From contig JAKOSR010000128.1 of NCBI GenBank assembly GCA_029777225.1, positions 1-23,356 of the forward strand: a DNA stretch of 23,356 nt, in the 5' to 3' direction. The position numbers were made by a program, and so were the translations under genes. The notes under the pieces were generated by a model. It was given only the letters and a program-made list of their open reading frames with translations, did no database searches and had not been told where the DNA came from. Positions 7,956 through 16,655 of the stretch are shown one piece after another; the first letter of the stretch is position 1; each line of letters begins with the position of its first letter. This DNA is from Chloroflexota bacterium. GTDB lineage: Bacteria > Chloroflexota > Anaerolineae > Anaerolineales > Anaerolineaceae.

Positions 7956-10527
7956 ACTCAGGATTTCAGGTTTCACTTCCTACACTGAAGACGAGCCAGC
8001 CGAGATTGATTTCAGCGGGTTCAACGTGGCTTGCATTTCGGGGCCGAATGGAGCGGGGAAATCCTCCCTGTTGGACGCCATCACCTACGCGCTATACGGT
8101 AAGGCGCGCCGTTCGGATGAGGCCATCATCAACTCTGCCAGCAAGAAGGCCGAGGTGGTGTTTGACTTTGTGTATGAACAGCAAACCTACCGGATTGTGC
8201 GTTCGCTGCAAAGGGGCAAGGGTTCCCAGGTTGAATTGTTTCTGCTCAACCCCAACGCCGTGGACCAGTTTTCCAAATGGAAGGTGCTGACCGAGCATTC
8301 GCTGAGGGAAACCAACGCGAAAATCGAGCAAATACTCAGACTTGATTATGACACATTCATCAACGCGTCGTTTTTCCTGCAAGGGAAGGCGGACTTATTC
8401 GCGACCCAAAAACCACGCGACCGCAAGCGCATCCTGGCCAGCATTATGGGGCTGGATCAATGGGAGGTCTATCGGGAACGGGCGCGTGAGCGAATCCGGG
8501 AACGGCAACAGGACGTCAGCCGCTGCGAGGGAAGCCTGGAGGAAATCCGGGCCGAGCTGGACCAGGAAGCGGAAAGGAAAGCCAACCTGGCCTTGCTGGA
8601 GGTGCGCCTAAGCGCGGCGAAGGCGCAGGTCGCGGAGCAGCAAGCCCTCTTGGAGCAACAAAAAGTCATCCGGCAAAAGGTGGACGAGCAAAAACGTGTG
8701 GTGGCGTTACTCTGGGAACAGGTGCGCAAGTCAAAGGCCGAAGAGGCCCAGACCATCCAGCGCCTGGACGAGAAGCAACGCCAGCTGGGGGCCTTGCGCC
8801 AGGAGCTGGAGCGGGCGGATGACATCCGCGCGGATTACCTGGCTTACCAGGACCTGCAAAAGCAACTGACGGAAGTGGACCGCATTGCGGAGCAATTCCG
8901 GCCCATCAATGATGAGCGACAGGAGCTGCTTTCCCAACGCAAGATCCGTCGTTCCGAGCTCATGCGCGACCTGGAACACCTGCAGAAGGAAGAGGAACAG
9001 GTTCGGCTTGACCAGCAAAGACGCGAGGAACTGGCCCAATTAATCCAGGAGCGCAAAGCCCGGTTGGACCGACACCAAACGCGCCTGAGCCGGCAAGAGA
9101 AAAACCGGGCGGAGAAGGCCGAGCTCCAGCAACAGAGCGCTCAACTACAAAAAGAGAATGGCGAGCTTGGCGCGCGTGGGAAAGAGCTGAATGAGCGCAT
9201 GGACAAGCTTGACCTGGTCACTGGAGGCGTGTGCCCGTTATGCGGGCAGCCGCTTTCGGGTCATGATCGTGAACGCTTAAAAGCGGAACTTGAAGAGGAA
9301 AGGGAGCGCTTACGCCTCCAGTACAAAGCCAACCGGGAAGGAATCCAAGAGATTGAGCTCAGCCGCCAAAGACTGGAAAAAGAGGAAGCTGAATTGAAAG
9401 CGGTTGAGCAGGAAGCCCAGTCCATCAGGCAGGATTTGGCCAGGTTAACCCAGCAACAGGAACAATTGGAAGCAAAGAGTGCCCAGTGGCAGGGTGGCAA
9501 GGCGGAACAGCTGGTGGCCATCCAGCTGGAGCTGGAACAGGATAGTTTCTTGCCGGAGATAAGGCAAAAGATTGTTGGTATTGAGGCGAAACTGAGCGGG
9601 CTGGGGTACGACGCACAGGCGCATGCCGCCCTCCGCCAAAAGGAACAAAGTTCCCGCTTTGCGGTGGACGCGTTCCACCACCTTGAGATTGCCCGCAATT
9701 CCGTCAAGCAATCTGAAGAAGCGGTGCGGGACCTGGAGGTGGAGCTTGCGGGCCGGCAGAAAAACACGGAAGAGGTTTCAGCCCAACACACGGAAGCGGC
9801 AAGCCGCCTGGCCGCGGATGAAGCCCAGTTGCCGGACGCGCGGGTCACCGAGAGAACGCTGGTCCAATTGCAGGAAGAGACCGCCGTCCTGCAAAGGCAG
9901 GTCGGCGCGGCTGGGCAGCTGGTAGATGTTTTGAGCACCCGGCGGGAGCAACAGCAACGCGCGCAAAAAGAGCTGGAAGAGACGAACCAGGAAATTGGCC
10001 GGCTCAAGGTCTTGGAAAAGGCCTTTAGCAAGGATGGCGTCCCCGCAATGTTGATAGAGCAGGTGCTGCCCGAGCTGGAAAACTACACCAATGACATCCT
10101 AAGGCAACTTTCGGATTTCAAAATGAGCGTCAGTTTTTCCTCCCAGCGCGCTTATCGGGACGCCCGGCGGGAGGATTCCAAGGAGACCCTCGATATCCTC
10201 ATCAGCGACGGGTCCTCACCGCGGGATTATGAGACCTATTCGGGCGGTGAGGCCTTCAAAGTCAACTTCGCTATCCGGCTGGCGCTTTCGCAGATGCTCT
10301 CCAGGCGTGCCAATGCCAGGCTGAGAACCATCATCATCGACGAGGGCTTTGGAAACCAGGACGCCCAGGGACGTCAGAGGCTGATTGAGGCCATCAACCG
10401 GGTGACCCAGGAATTTGACAAAATCCTGATAATCACCCACATCGAGGAGTTGAAAGATGCCTTCCCCAACCGCATTGAGGTCGAAAAAACCGAAACAGGG
10501 TCGCGGGTGAAGGTGATTATGGAGTAA
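7942..10527 (+). CDS. sbcC: Rad50/SbcC-type SMC-like ATPase with zinc hook
   Basis: Rad50/SbcC proteins are ABC-type ATPases with long coiled coils that tether and open DNA ends for a nuclease. This 861-residue protein has Walker A SGPNGAGKSS (residues 33-42), a YDTFINASFFLQGKADLF segment typical of the family's Q-loop region, coiled coil from about 180 to 690 interrupted by the zinc hook CPLC at 431-434, signature motif YSGGE (766-770), Walker B IIIDEGFGNQD with D800/E801, and a final ITHIEEL switch. Its length is closer to archaeal Rad50 than to E. coli SbcC. The ATG lies inside herA. The usual partner Mre11/SbcD is not encoded next to it; NurA is the operon's nuclease. Rad50 would be an equally good name. 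Confidence 0.95.
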   Translation: MIPIKLRISGFTSYTEDEPAEIDFSGFNVACISGPNGAGKSSLLDAITYALYGKARRSDEAIINSASKKAEVVFDFVYEQQTYRIVRSLQRGKGSQVELFLLNPNAVDQFSKWKVLTEHSLRETNAKIEQILRLDYDTFINASFFLQGKADLFATQKPRDRKRILASIMGLDQWEVYRERARERIRERQQDVSRCEGSLEEIRAELDQEAERKANLALLEVRLSAAKAQVAEQQALLEQQKVIRQKVDEQKRVVALLWEQVRKSKAEEAQTIQRLDEKQRQLGALRQELERADDIRADYLAYQDLQKQLTEVDRIAEQFRPINDERQELLSQRKIRRSELMRDLEHLQKEEEQVRLDQQRREELAQLIQERKARLDRHQTRLSRQEKNRAEKAELQQQSAQLQKENGELGARGKELNERMDKLDLVTGGVCPLCGQPLSGHDRERLKAELEEERERLRLQYKANREGIQEIELSRQRLEKEEAELKAVEQEAQSIRQDLARLTQQQEQLEAKSAQWQGGKAEQLVAIQLELEQDSFLPEIRQKIVGIEAKLSGLGYDAQAHAALRQKEQSSRFAVDAFHHLEIARNSVKQSEEAVRDLEVELAGRQKNTEEVSAQHTEAASRLAADEAQLPDARVTERTLVQLQEETAVLQRQVGAAGQLVDVLSTRREQQQRAQKELEETNQEIGRLKVLEKAFSKDGVPAMLIEQVLPELENYTNDILRQLSDFKMSVSFSSQRAYRDARREDSKETLDILISDGSSPRDYETYSGGEAFKVNFAIRLALSQMLSRRANARLRTIIIDEGFGNQDAQGRQRLIEAINRVTQEFDKILIITHIEELKDAFPNRIEVEKTETGSRVKVIME

Positions 10528-11280
10528 TCAGGGCAGGCGGGCTCGAATTTTCGCCTGGAAATCGGGCAGGGAGCCGAGAAAGGTGGCATATTGGCCCTGG
10601 CTGAGCGGTTGCCCGGCCAGGGAAAGGTTGAGCACTTCCGGGATGATGGGTGGTAATTGAACCTCCTCCGCATTGGCGCTGAAAACACCCAGCAACCGCC
10701 GCTTGTCGTATTCCACCAGGCCTGTAGTGGCCAGGAAGAGACGCATTAACGACAGGACAAAACCCACAGCCGCGCGAGGGGGGACTTCTGAGCCCTGTGG
10801 GTTTTTCATTTCCCAATAGTCTATAAACTGGTCCATTTCCGCGGTCCATTCAAGGGCTGTGGGCATGCGCAGGCTGGCCATTGGCAGGTTGCCCCAGAGC
10901 ACCTTGCCCTGGGTCTGCAAACGGGCGGCAAGATCCGGGCGGGGAATCCTGCCCGTTTCCGGGTTGGGGAGGATTTCCGCTTCAAGGCGGGGATAAGCTT
11001 CCAAATCCACCAGGGATGGGTCCGGGACGTTCTTTTTAAGCCCCGCTGAGATGGCGTTGGCAAGCATAGCTTCCAAATCGGTCAGGTTGGGGAAGCTCGA
11101 AAAAAGCAGGACGAGGTCCAGGTCGCTCTGGCCAGGGCGGTAATACCCACCCGGCAGGGAACCAATCACGGCGATAGCCGTGAGGCCCTCCAGCTTGAGC
11201 GAGGCGATTTCTGTTGTGCAAACTGAGACCACCTGCCAGGCTTGTTCTTCGCTCAATTGGAATTCCGGCGCGCTGGTCAT
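10528..11280 (-). CDS. Nucleotidyltransferase-fold protein
   Basis: A protein of 250 residues. Residues 38-60 (AVIGSLPGGYYRPGQSDLDLVLLF) carry the hallmark GS...D-x-D pattern of the Pol-beta/NTP_transf_2 fold, with G40-S41 and the metal ligands D53 and D55; a third acidic residue may be in the SLVDLEAYP segment. A helical C-terminal half resembles aminoglycoside adenylyltransferases of the AadA type in layout (KGKVLWG followed by helices), but I cannot identify a substrate, and resistance should not be assumed. A strong GAGGAG ribosome site, partly made from the upstream MFS stop codon, lies eight bases before the ATG, so it is the last gene of the minus-strand operon. Its stop codon directly abuts that of sbcC. 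Confidence 0.8.
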   Translation of the reverse strand: MTSAPEFQLSEEQAWQVVSVCTTEIASLKLEGLTAIAVIGSLPGGYYRPGQSDLDLVLLFSSFPNLTDLEAMLANAISAGLKKNVPDPSLVDLEAYPRLEAEILPNPETGRIPRPDLAARLQTQGKVLWGNLPMASLRMPTALEWTAEMDQFIDYWEMKNPQGSEVPPRAAVGFVLSLMRLFLATTGLVEYDKRRLLGVFSANAEEVQLPPIIPEVLNLSLAGQPLSQGQYATFLGSLPDFQAKIRARLP

Positions 11281-11292
11281 GGTTTGTGCTCC

Positions 11293-12735
11293 TCAGAGAG
11301 CGACCTGGGCGGGCTCAACTGGCGAGGTCTTGATGCGCAGCAGGGCCAGAGTTGAAAAGAGGAAAAGACAGCCATAAATGGCCATGAGCAGGGTGAAACC
11401 GGCGCTATCGCCAATAGGCCCGCCGATGTACGCGCCGATCGCGCCCGCGCCGGCACCGGCAAGGTTGGAAAGGCCAAGGTAACGGCCGGCCTGTTCCTTA
11501 GGTACCAGGCTGGTGCCCAGGGCCCAATTGGCGGAATAAAAGATGCCGATCCCCAGGCCGACAATCGCGCCGCCCACGTACATCACCGGCAAGCCGGGGG
11601 CCAGCAGCACAACCACGGAGCCAACCAGGGCTAAAATCCCACTCACCAGCAGGAGCTTGCGCGTGCCGAACCTATCCGTAAGCCAGCCGGCCGGCAGAGA
11701 GGAAACCAGGAGCGCGAGGCCCACCATCATAATCAGGAGCGAGGTGGGTTTTGCCGCCGCCTGGCCCTGGTACGCGGGGAAACGTTCCTGGATGAAATAG
11801 AGCACAAAACTTGACAGGTTGGTGGCCCCAACCAGGAAGGCAAGGCGGTTGACAATCCACCAGGTGAAGGAGGTATGGTCTTTGGCTTCCTTCCCCAGCC
11901 CCACCCGCACGCTGACAATCACGCCCATGCCGACTGCAATCAGCATGCATACCAGGCCAACCACGCCCACCAGGACGAGGTTGAGGGGTTGATGGTTACC
12001 GAGCAGCGTGGGAAGCGCCCAGCTAACGGTCCGCCCCAAAAGCACAATAATCAGGGTGAAGAAGAGGGTCATCAGCACCAGGCGGCCGATGGATTGCCAG
12101 TCCGCGGCAAAGGGGGCGGTGCGTTGAGGCTTTTCTTTGACAAACATGGTCAGGAGGGTGCAAACCAGCACAATGCTTATCAGGGTGAAGATGGCACCCA
12201 TGTAATTGCCGGAGGAAATCATGGGGGAGACCACAAACGGGACGAAAATGAGGGGCAATGGCACTTCAAACAGGGCCTTGATGCCAGAATAGAACCCGCG
12301 TTTGCTGGACGGCACAATATCCGGGATGAGCCCCTGGACGGCCGCGTGGGCGATATTGGTGGTCAGCATGGATGCAATCACTGCAACGAACAAGGCCGTG
12401 TACCCCGTGAGGCCCGCCAGGGAGGTGCCGATGTAGCCGATGGCCAGGAGCACGAGCACGTCCAATAGCGAGCCGCCGAGGACAAACGGCCGGCGCTTGC
12501 CAAACCGGGAGGTGCTGCGGTCGGAGATGAGACCCACAACGGCCTGGACAAGCAGGGCGGCCATCAGCGAATACAAACGCAGGTTGCCGTAGCTGGCGCC
12601 TTTTACTTCCTGACCCATGAACTTTTCGACCAGCAGGGGCAAAAGCAGCGGCGTGAGCACGTTGCTGCGGGAGGACAAGGCAAAGAAGTAAATATTGGTG
12701 GTGATGGCGTCGTACCAGCGAAGTGGTTTTTCCAT
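11293..12735 (-). CDS. MFS transporter, glycoside/sugar-symporter-like
   Basis: This 480-residue membrane protein has about twelve hydrophobic segments in two halves of six. The first intracellular loop has the motif GLISDRSTSRFGKRRPFVLGG (D72 to R82), and the equivalent loop of the second half has GWLTDRFGTRKLLLVSG, both MFS motif A. The R-x-G-K-R-R-P form and the start RWYDAITTNIYFFALSSRSNVLTPLLLPLLV are reminiscent of the GPH or sucrose-symporter branches, so a sugar or related solute is a guess. The ATG at 12735 is chosen because AGGA precedes it closely; longer in-frame starts run into the upstream gene. It lies 23 bases after the phosphoribosyltransferase gene and 12 before the nucleotidyltransferase-fold gene. 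Confidence 0.9.
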   Translation of the reverse strand: MEKPLRWYDAITTNIYFFALSSRSNVLTPLLLPLLVEKFMGQEVKGASYGNLRLYSLMAALLVQAVVGLISDRSTSRFGKRRPFVLGGSLLDVLVLLAIGYIGTSLAGLTGYTALFVAVIASMLTTNIAHAAVQGLIPDIVPSSKRGFYSGIKALFEVPLPLIFVPFVVSPMISSGNYMGAIFTLISIVLVCTLLTMFVKEKPQRTAPFAADWQSIGRLVLMTLFFTLIIVLLGRTVSWALPTLLGNHQPLNLVLVGVVGLVCMLIAVGMGVIVSVRVGLGKEAKDHTSFTWWIVNRLAFLVGATNLSSFVLYFIQERFPAYQGQAAAKPTSLLIMMVGLALLVSSLPAGWLTDRFGTRKLLLVSGILALVGSVVVLLAPGLPVMYVGGAIVGLGIGIFYSANWALGTSLVPKEQAGRYLGLSNLAGAGAGAIGAYIGGPIGDSAGFTLLMAIYGCLFLFSTLALLRIKTSPVEPAQVAL

Positions 12736-12758
12736 GGTTTCCTGTCTGTCGATGTGGG

Positions 12759-13274
12759 TTAGCGGATACCGCTCATAAAGCGGGCCTGAAAGCCACGGTC
12801 TGCTTCCCAGGGGTACACGATGTGGGCGTCGGTGGTGGCGGCGTAGTAGTCGGGCCGGGTTTTGCCAAAAAGATTGCGATACGGGTTGAAGTGCAACACG
12901 CAGGTGTAGGGCTTTCCGCCTTCGGCCGCGACGCGGTTGCGCACCGCCGTGATGGTGCGGCCAGAACCCCACACGTCATCCACAATCAACACGGTTTGCT
13001 TCGCCATGTTGGCAGGGTCGGGGAATTGCAAGAATTTAGGCCAGACGAGAAACTTGGATGGGGTTTGTTGGCTGCTTTCCAATTCAGCGGGGAAGTCCAC
13101 AGAAGCGGTGTAAATCGATTGGATGCCCATGGATTCAGCCAGCAGCCCGCCAGGAACAAGACCGCCACGGGTGATAAGAACCATGGCGGAAAATTCAACA
13201 TCAAATTGCATCAACAAGTGGTCAATCAGCTTGCTGACATCATCCCAAGAAACAAGTTCACTTCGTTCCATCAT
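12759..13274 (-). CDS. Purine-type phosphoribosyltransferase
   Basis: A type I phosphoribosyltransferase of 171 residues. The PRPP-binding loop VLIVDDVWGSGRTI (residues 95-108, D99/D100) is complete, and ITRGGLVPGGLLAESMGI is the upstream PPi loop segment seen in xanthine/hypoxanthine-guanine enzymes such as Gpt. The C-terminal YPWEADR motif, around the base-binding site, also fits xanthine/guanine phosphoribosyltransferases, in which a PWE/PWD element is common. The substrate base is inferred, not shown. The ATG at 13274 has AGGA five bases upstream and lies 17 bases inside the end of the preceding membrane-protein gene. It is part of the four-gene minus-strand operon. Confidence 0.9.
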   Translation of the reverse strand: MMERSELVSWDDVSKLIDHLLMQFDVEFSAMVLITRGGLVPGGLLAESMGIQSIYTASVDFPAELESSQQTPSKFLVWPKFLQFPDPANMAKQTVLIVDDVWGSGRTITAVRNRVAAEGGKPYTCVLHFNPYRNLFGKTRPDYYAATTDAHIVYPWEADRGFQARFMSGIR

Positions 13275-14091
13275 ACGCGTCCTGTTTGATTACTTTGGAG
13301 AGGATTTCTGTGCCATCCAGGCCACCCCCGCTCGCGCGTAGAAAGAGGTCAGCCTGGTAATAGCCATTCATGACAGCCGAAAAAGCGACCGCGGGGGTGA
13401 AAAGGACCATAAAAGCCAGCAAGCCCAGTGCCACGGCCCGGATTTGGACTGGCAGGGGGGTCACCAAGCCGGTTGTGAACCAGCTGATGAACCCGAGTGC
13501 CAGCAACAGGCCCGCCACGCCTAGGAGGGCCAGCAAGGTGAGGGTCAGCGGCGCGACGGCAACGCGGGCCGGGTTGAAGGCGGGAGGGTTGCCGGCCATC
13601 CGCGATTCCACTTCCAGTTCAGCGGCTTCCAGCGGCAGGTCGCGGGCGACCAGCGTTGGGAGAACCAGGTGCGCGCCTTTTTGCCAACGCTCAGAAGCGG
13701 CCGGCTTTTCGGTTTGAAGGGGGTCGGGCAGTGGGGCATGCCGTGGCAGCCAGGGAGCAGCCAGCGCGTGACGCAGTACTTCTACTTTGGACAAACGCTG
13801 GGCGGCGGGCAGATTCATGGCTGGGTAGCGGAGAATCACGCGGGCCTTAAGCAGCGCTGCCAGCAGATACAACGCCATGAGCAATGCCCCCAGGATGAGG
13901 CCAACCATGAATTTACCCCAGAAGTTGAGATTGAAATTGAGCAAAACCAGATAAACCAGGCCGAGCGCGATGGCGCCAGCGCTGAACGCTTCAGCGAAAA
14001 AGAGCGTGATGGCACCAAGGATATCCCAATCACGCAGGGTCACGCCCAGGCTGCGGGCACAATATTTTAAGGCCTTGGTCATCGCATCCAC
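13258..14091 (-). CDS. Uncharacterised four-helix membrane protein
   Basis: A protein of 277 residues with no recognised family. It has hydrophobic segments near residues 22-52 and 58-83, a polar central region (about 90-175, with Pro-rich PWLPRHAPLPDPL), then further hydrophobic segments near 177-205 and 215-240, and a polar tail. About four to five helices are expected in total, with both ends likely cytoplasmic. It starts at GTG 14091, preceded by GGAACCTGA; an in-frame ATG at 14082 is an alternative three codons in. A promoter-like TGCTATAAT sits just upstream inside the end of priA. It heads an apparent operon with the phosphoribosyltransferase, whose start it overlaps. Confidence 0.75.
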   Translation of the reverse strand: MDAMTKALKYCARSLGVTLRDWDILGAITLFFAEAFSAGAIALGLVYLVLLNFNLNFWGKFMVGLILGALLMALYLLAALLKARVILRYPAMNLPAAQRLSKVEVLRHALAAPWLPRHAPLPDPLQTEKPAASERWQKGAHLVLPTLVARDLPLEAAELEVESRMAGNPPAFNPARVAVAPLTLTLLALLGVAGLLLALGFISWFTTGLVTPLPVQIRAVALGLLAFMVLFTPAVAFSAVMNGYYQADLFLRASGGGLDGTEILSKVIKQDAYDGTK

Positions 14092-14124
14092 TCAGGTTCC
14101 ATCCGTCGGCAAAGTCAGGCATTA

Positions 14125-14133
14125 ATTATAGCA
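14125..14133 (-). promoter_or_regulatory. Extended -10 promoter embedded in the priA stop region
   Basis: On the minus strand TGCTATAAT is a perfect extended -10, made from the last two leucine codons and the stop codon of priA. Transcription from it would begin near 14118 and give a leader of about 27 bases before the membrane-protein gene at 14091. Confidence 0.55.
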
Positions 14134-16636
14134 GGTCCGGCGGGTCGACCTCAACGCGCCAGTCACGCAACGGGACGTCGTGCAAGAGTGACAGCGGATC
14201 GGAAGCACGCAAAATCACCTGCCAGCGGTAAAGCCCGTGCAACCTGGGGTAGTAGCAGGGGACGGGACCAATCAGACTGGCATCCTGGGTGGGAGCCGCC
14301 CGTAGCTTTTCTGAAAGGATATCAGCCAGCATGCGGGCCTGAAGCTGGCATTTTTCATCAGAAATGGCGCGGAATTCCAACCGGACCAGCTTGCAAAAAG
14401 GTGGGTACTGGAGGGTTTCCCGGAAGCCCAGCTCCTGATGGTAGAAACCCTGGAAATCGTGGTTGGCCGCGGCCTGGATGACGTAACTTTCAGGTTGATA
14501 GGTCTGTAAAATGACCCGGCCCCCCAGGGGGCTGCGGCCGGCCCGCCCGCTCACCTGGGTGAGCACCTGGAAGGTACGCTCCGCGGCGCGGTAATCGGGA
14601 AGCCCAAGGCCAACCTCAGCAAGGACAATGCCCACGAGCGTGACAAGCGGCAGGTCCAGCCCCTTGGCCAGCATTTGGGTGCCAATCAGGATGTCGGCCC
14701 GATGGGCACTGAAGTGGGATAGGATGAGTTCGTGGGCGTCCTTGCCTGTGGTGGTTTCAGCATCCCAACGCAGGAGTCGCGCGTCAGGGAAGGAGCTCTT
14801 CACCAGGGTTTCCAATTTCTCGGTGCCCAGCCCCAGTTGACGGATTTGACGGCTGCCGCATTGGGGGCACTTTGAGGGCATCTGGCGCAGGTAACCGCAG
14901 ATGTGACACACCAGGCGCTCGCGCGCGCTGTGGAACACCAGTGGATGATCATCGCGTGGGCAACGCAACGTGTAGCCGCACTCGCGGCAAAAGACGTAGC
15001 TGGCGCTCCCCTTGCGGTTGAGGAAAAGGATGGACTGTTGGCCGGCTTCCAGTACTTCCCGCAGCGCCATGCGCAACGGCCGGGAGAGGACGTCGGCGTG
15101 GCCCTCGCGTAACTCCCGGCGCATATCCACCACCTGGACAGGCGGCAATTCCAATTGGCAAAGCGGATGGTCCGGGTCCGGGAGGGGCAGGTCGGCGTGT
15201 AAATTGAGGGCCTGCTGGGCTAGCGCGTCGCGGTGGGCCAAAACACGCCGGGGCAACTCGAGCAATTGCCATTCGCCTTGAAGGGCACGGTGGTACTGGG
15301 TGACGCGTGGTGTGGCGGAGCCTAAAACCAGGTTGGCGCCTGCCAGGGACGCGGCTTTTTCGGCGGTTTCCACGGCGTGGTAGAAGGGCAGGCGTTCGGT
15401 CTCATCGTACGAGTCATGGTCACACTCATCAATCACGATGAGCCCCAGGTCCGGGAGGGGGACGAACAAGGCGCTGCGGGAACCGATGATAATCTTCAGG
15501 TCGCCAATCCGGGCCCTGCGCCAGGTATCGTAGCGTTCGCCATCCGAGAGCTTGTGATGATAGAGCCCGACCAGGTTTGGAAAGCGCGACATGAAGCGCC
15601 GGACTGCCTGCGGGGTCATGGCGATTTCGGGCACCATCACCAAAGCCTGTTTCCCCTGGGCCAGGGTATCGGCCACCGCGCGCAGGTAAATTTCGGTCTT
15701 GCCGGAGCCGGTGACCCCATGTAACAGAAAGGGCCTGCCATCAGCACGGCCCAGGATGGGCTGGATGGCCTGCCAAACCCGCTCCTGGTCTGGGGTCAAC
15801 ACCGGGGGCTGCGAGGGACGGGCATCCACCTTCTGTAAGGGGTCACGCCAGACTTCAGTTTCGTTGAAATGGGTCAGGCCGGCGTCGGTCAGGATCTTCA
15901 AATCCGCATAATTGGCACCGGTCTCGGCGTAAATCCAGGAAAAGTCGATGGGAAAGGGTTCACGGGCGAGCGCTTCCAGCACCTTGCGACGACGGGTGGC
16001 GGTGGCCGGCTGGGCTCCGAGCTGACGGTCGGCGAGCAAGGGCACCTGGTGAGGCGGGATGGAGAGCTGGAGTGAGCGCACGGACTTGGCGGCAACCCGG
16101 GGCGGGGGAAGGTGGTTTTGGATGCTCACCAGGCCTAGCCGGCTGAGGGCGATTAGGCTTGGGCGCCAATTGAGTTTGGGAAGCGCGTGGTCCAGCTGGC
16201 TACCGGTCAGGCTGCCACGGTCGGTAAGCAGGGCAAGCAGCCGCTTTTGCAGGGGGCCAAGGTTGGCAGGGTCGGGCGTTGTATCTGGCTCACGGGTGGC
16301 CAGGATATCCGCGTGTTGGGAGAGGCCCACCGGAATCATCAGGTTGACACAGGCTCCCAGGGGCGCGAGGGTGGTTTCAGTAAGCCAGCGGGCCAGGTCC
16401 AGCTGACGGGTGGTGAGGATGGCTTCCTCGGAGACCACATCCTGGATGGGGAGCGGATTGGGAATTTCGGTTTCAGGCATGATTTCCAATACAACGCCCT
16501 GGACCACCTGCTTTCCGAAGGGGACAATCACCAGGTTACCCGGCTGTAGCCTGCCTTCCAACTCAAGGGGTACCACGTAGTGATAGCTTTTATCAATCTG
16601 GGCGAGGTTTATGCTGACATCGGCGTATTGAGCCAT
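14126..16636 (-). CDS. priA: Primosomal protein N' (PriA), divergent replication restart helicase
   Basis: PriA recognises stalled forks and reloads the replicative helicase. All 836 residues show its layout: an N-terminal 3'-end-binding domain (ADVSINLAQIDKSYHYVVP), a winged-helix part, and a helicase core with Walker A GVTGSGKT at 307-314. Motif II reads IDECDHDSY (D403, E404, C405, D406) where DEEH is usual. The zinc-binding insert has C550, C553, C559, C577, C580, C590 and C593; the eighth ligand position, 562 in CPRDD, is aspartate instead of cysteine. The later motif TQMLAKGLDLP replaces the usual AKGHDFP, and QVSGRAGRS is normal. The gene is full length, so it is probably functional but diverged. 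It starts at ATG 16636 with no evident ribosome site. Confidence 0.95.
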   Translation of the reverse strand: MAQYADVSINLAQIDKSYHYVVPLELEGRLQPGNLVIVPFGKQVVQGVVLEIMPETEIPNPLPIQDVVSEEAILTTRQLDLARWLTETTLAPLGACVNLMIPVGLSQHADILATREPDTTPDPANLGPLQKRLLALLTDRGSLTGSQLDHALPKLNWRPSLIALSRLGLVSIQNHLPPPRVAAKSVRSLQLSIPPHQVPLLADRQLGAQPATATRRRKVLEALAREPFPIDFSWIYAETGANYADLKILTDAGLTHFNETEVWRDPLQKVDARPSQPPVLTPDQERVWQAIQPILGRADGRPFLLHGVTGSGKTEIYLRAVADTLAQGKQALVMVPEIAMTPQAVRRFMSRFPNLVGLYHHKLSDGERYDTWRRARIGDLKIIIGSRSALFVPLPDLGLIVIDECDHDSYDETERLPFYHAVETAEKAASLAGANLVLGSATPRVTQYHRALQGEWQLLELPRRVLAHRDALAQQALNLHADLPLPDPDHPLCQLELPPVQVVDMRRELREGHADVLSRPLRMALREVLEAGQQSILFLNRKGSASYVFCRECGYTLRCPRDDHPLVFHSARERLVCHICGYLRQMPSKCPQCGSRQIRQLGLGTEKLETLVKSSFPDARLLRWDAETTTGKDAHELILSHFSAHRADILIGTQMLAKGLDLPLVTLVGIVLAEVGLGLPDYRAAERTFQVLTQVSGRAGRSPLGGRVILQTYQPESYVIQAAANHDFQGFYHQELGFRETLQYPPFCKLVRLEFRAISDEKCQLQARMLADILSEKLRAAPTQDASLIGPVPCYYPRLHGLYRWQVILRASDPLSLLHDVPLRDWRVEVDPPDLL

Positions 16637-16655
16637 ATTGGGAAGGCCTGTGGGG

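Noticed and set aside
9261..10031. A 256-codon minus-strand open frame inside sbcC
   Set aside because: It is Ser/Arg/Cys-rich low-complexity text, the mirror of coiled-coil codons.
4431..10527. Reading the NurA-HerA-Rad50 operon as part of a phage-defence island
   Set aside because: Known HerA-based defence systems carry SIR2 or DUF4297-type effectors. None is present, and the neighbours are housekeeping genes without mobile-element signs.
10528..11280. Calling the nucleotidyltransferase-fold protein an aminoglycoside resistance enzyme
   Set aside because: Only the generic GS...DxD fold motif is visible; the substrate-binding part cannot be recognised.
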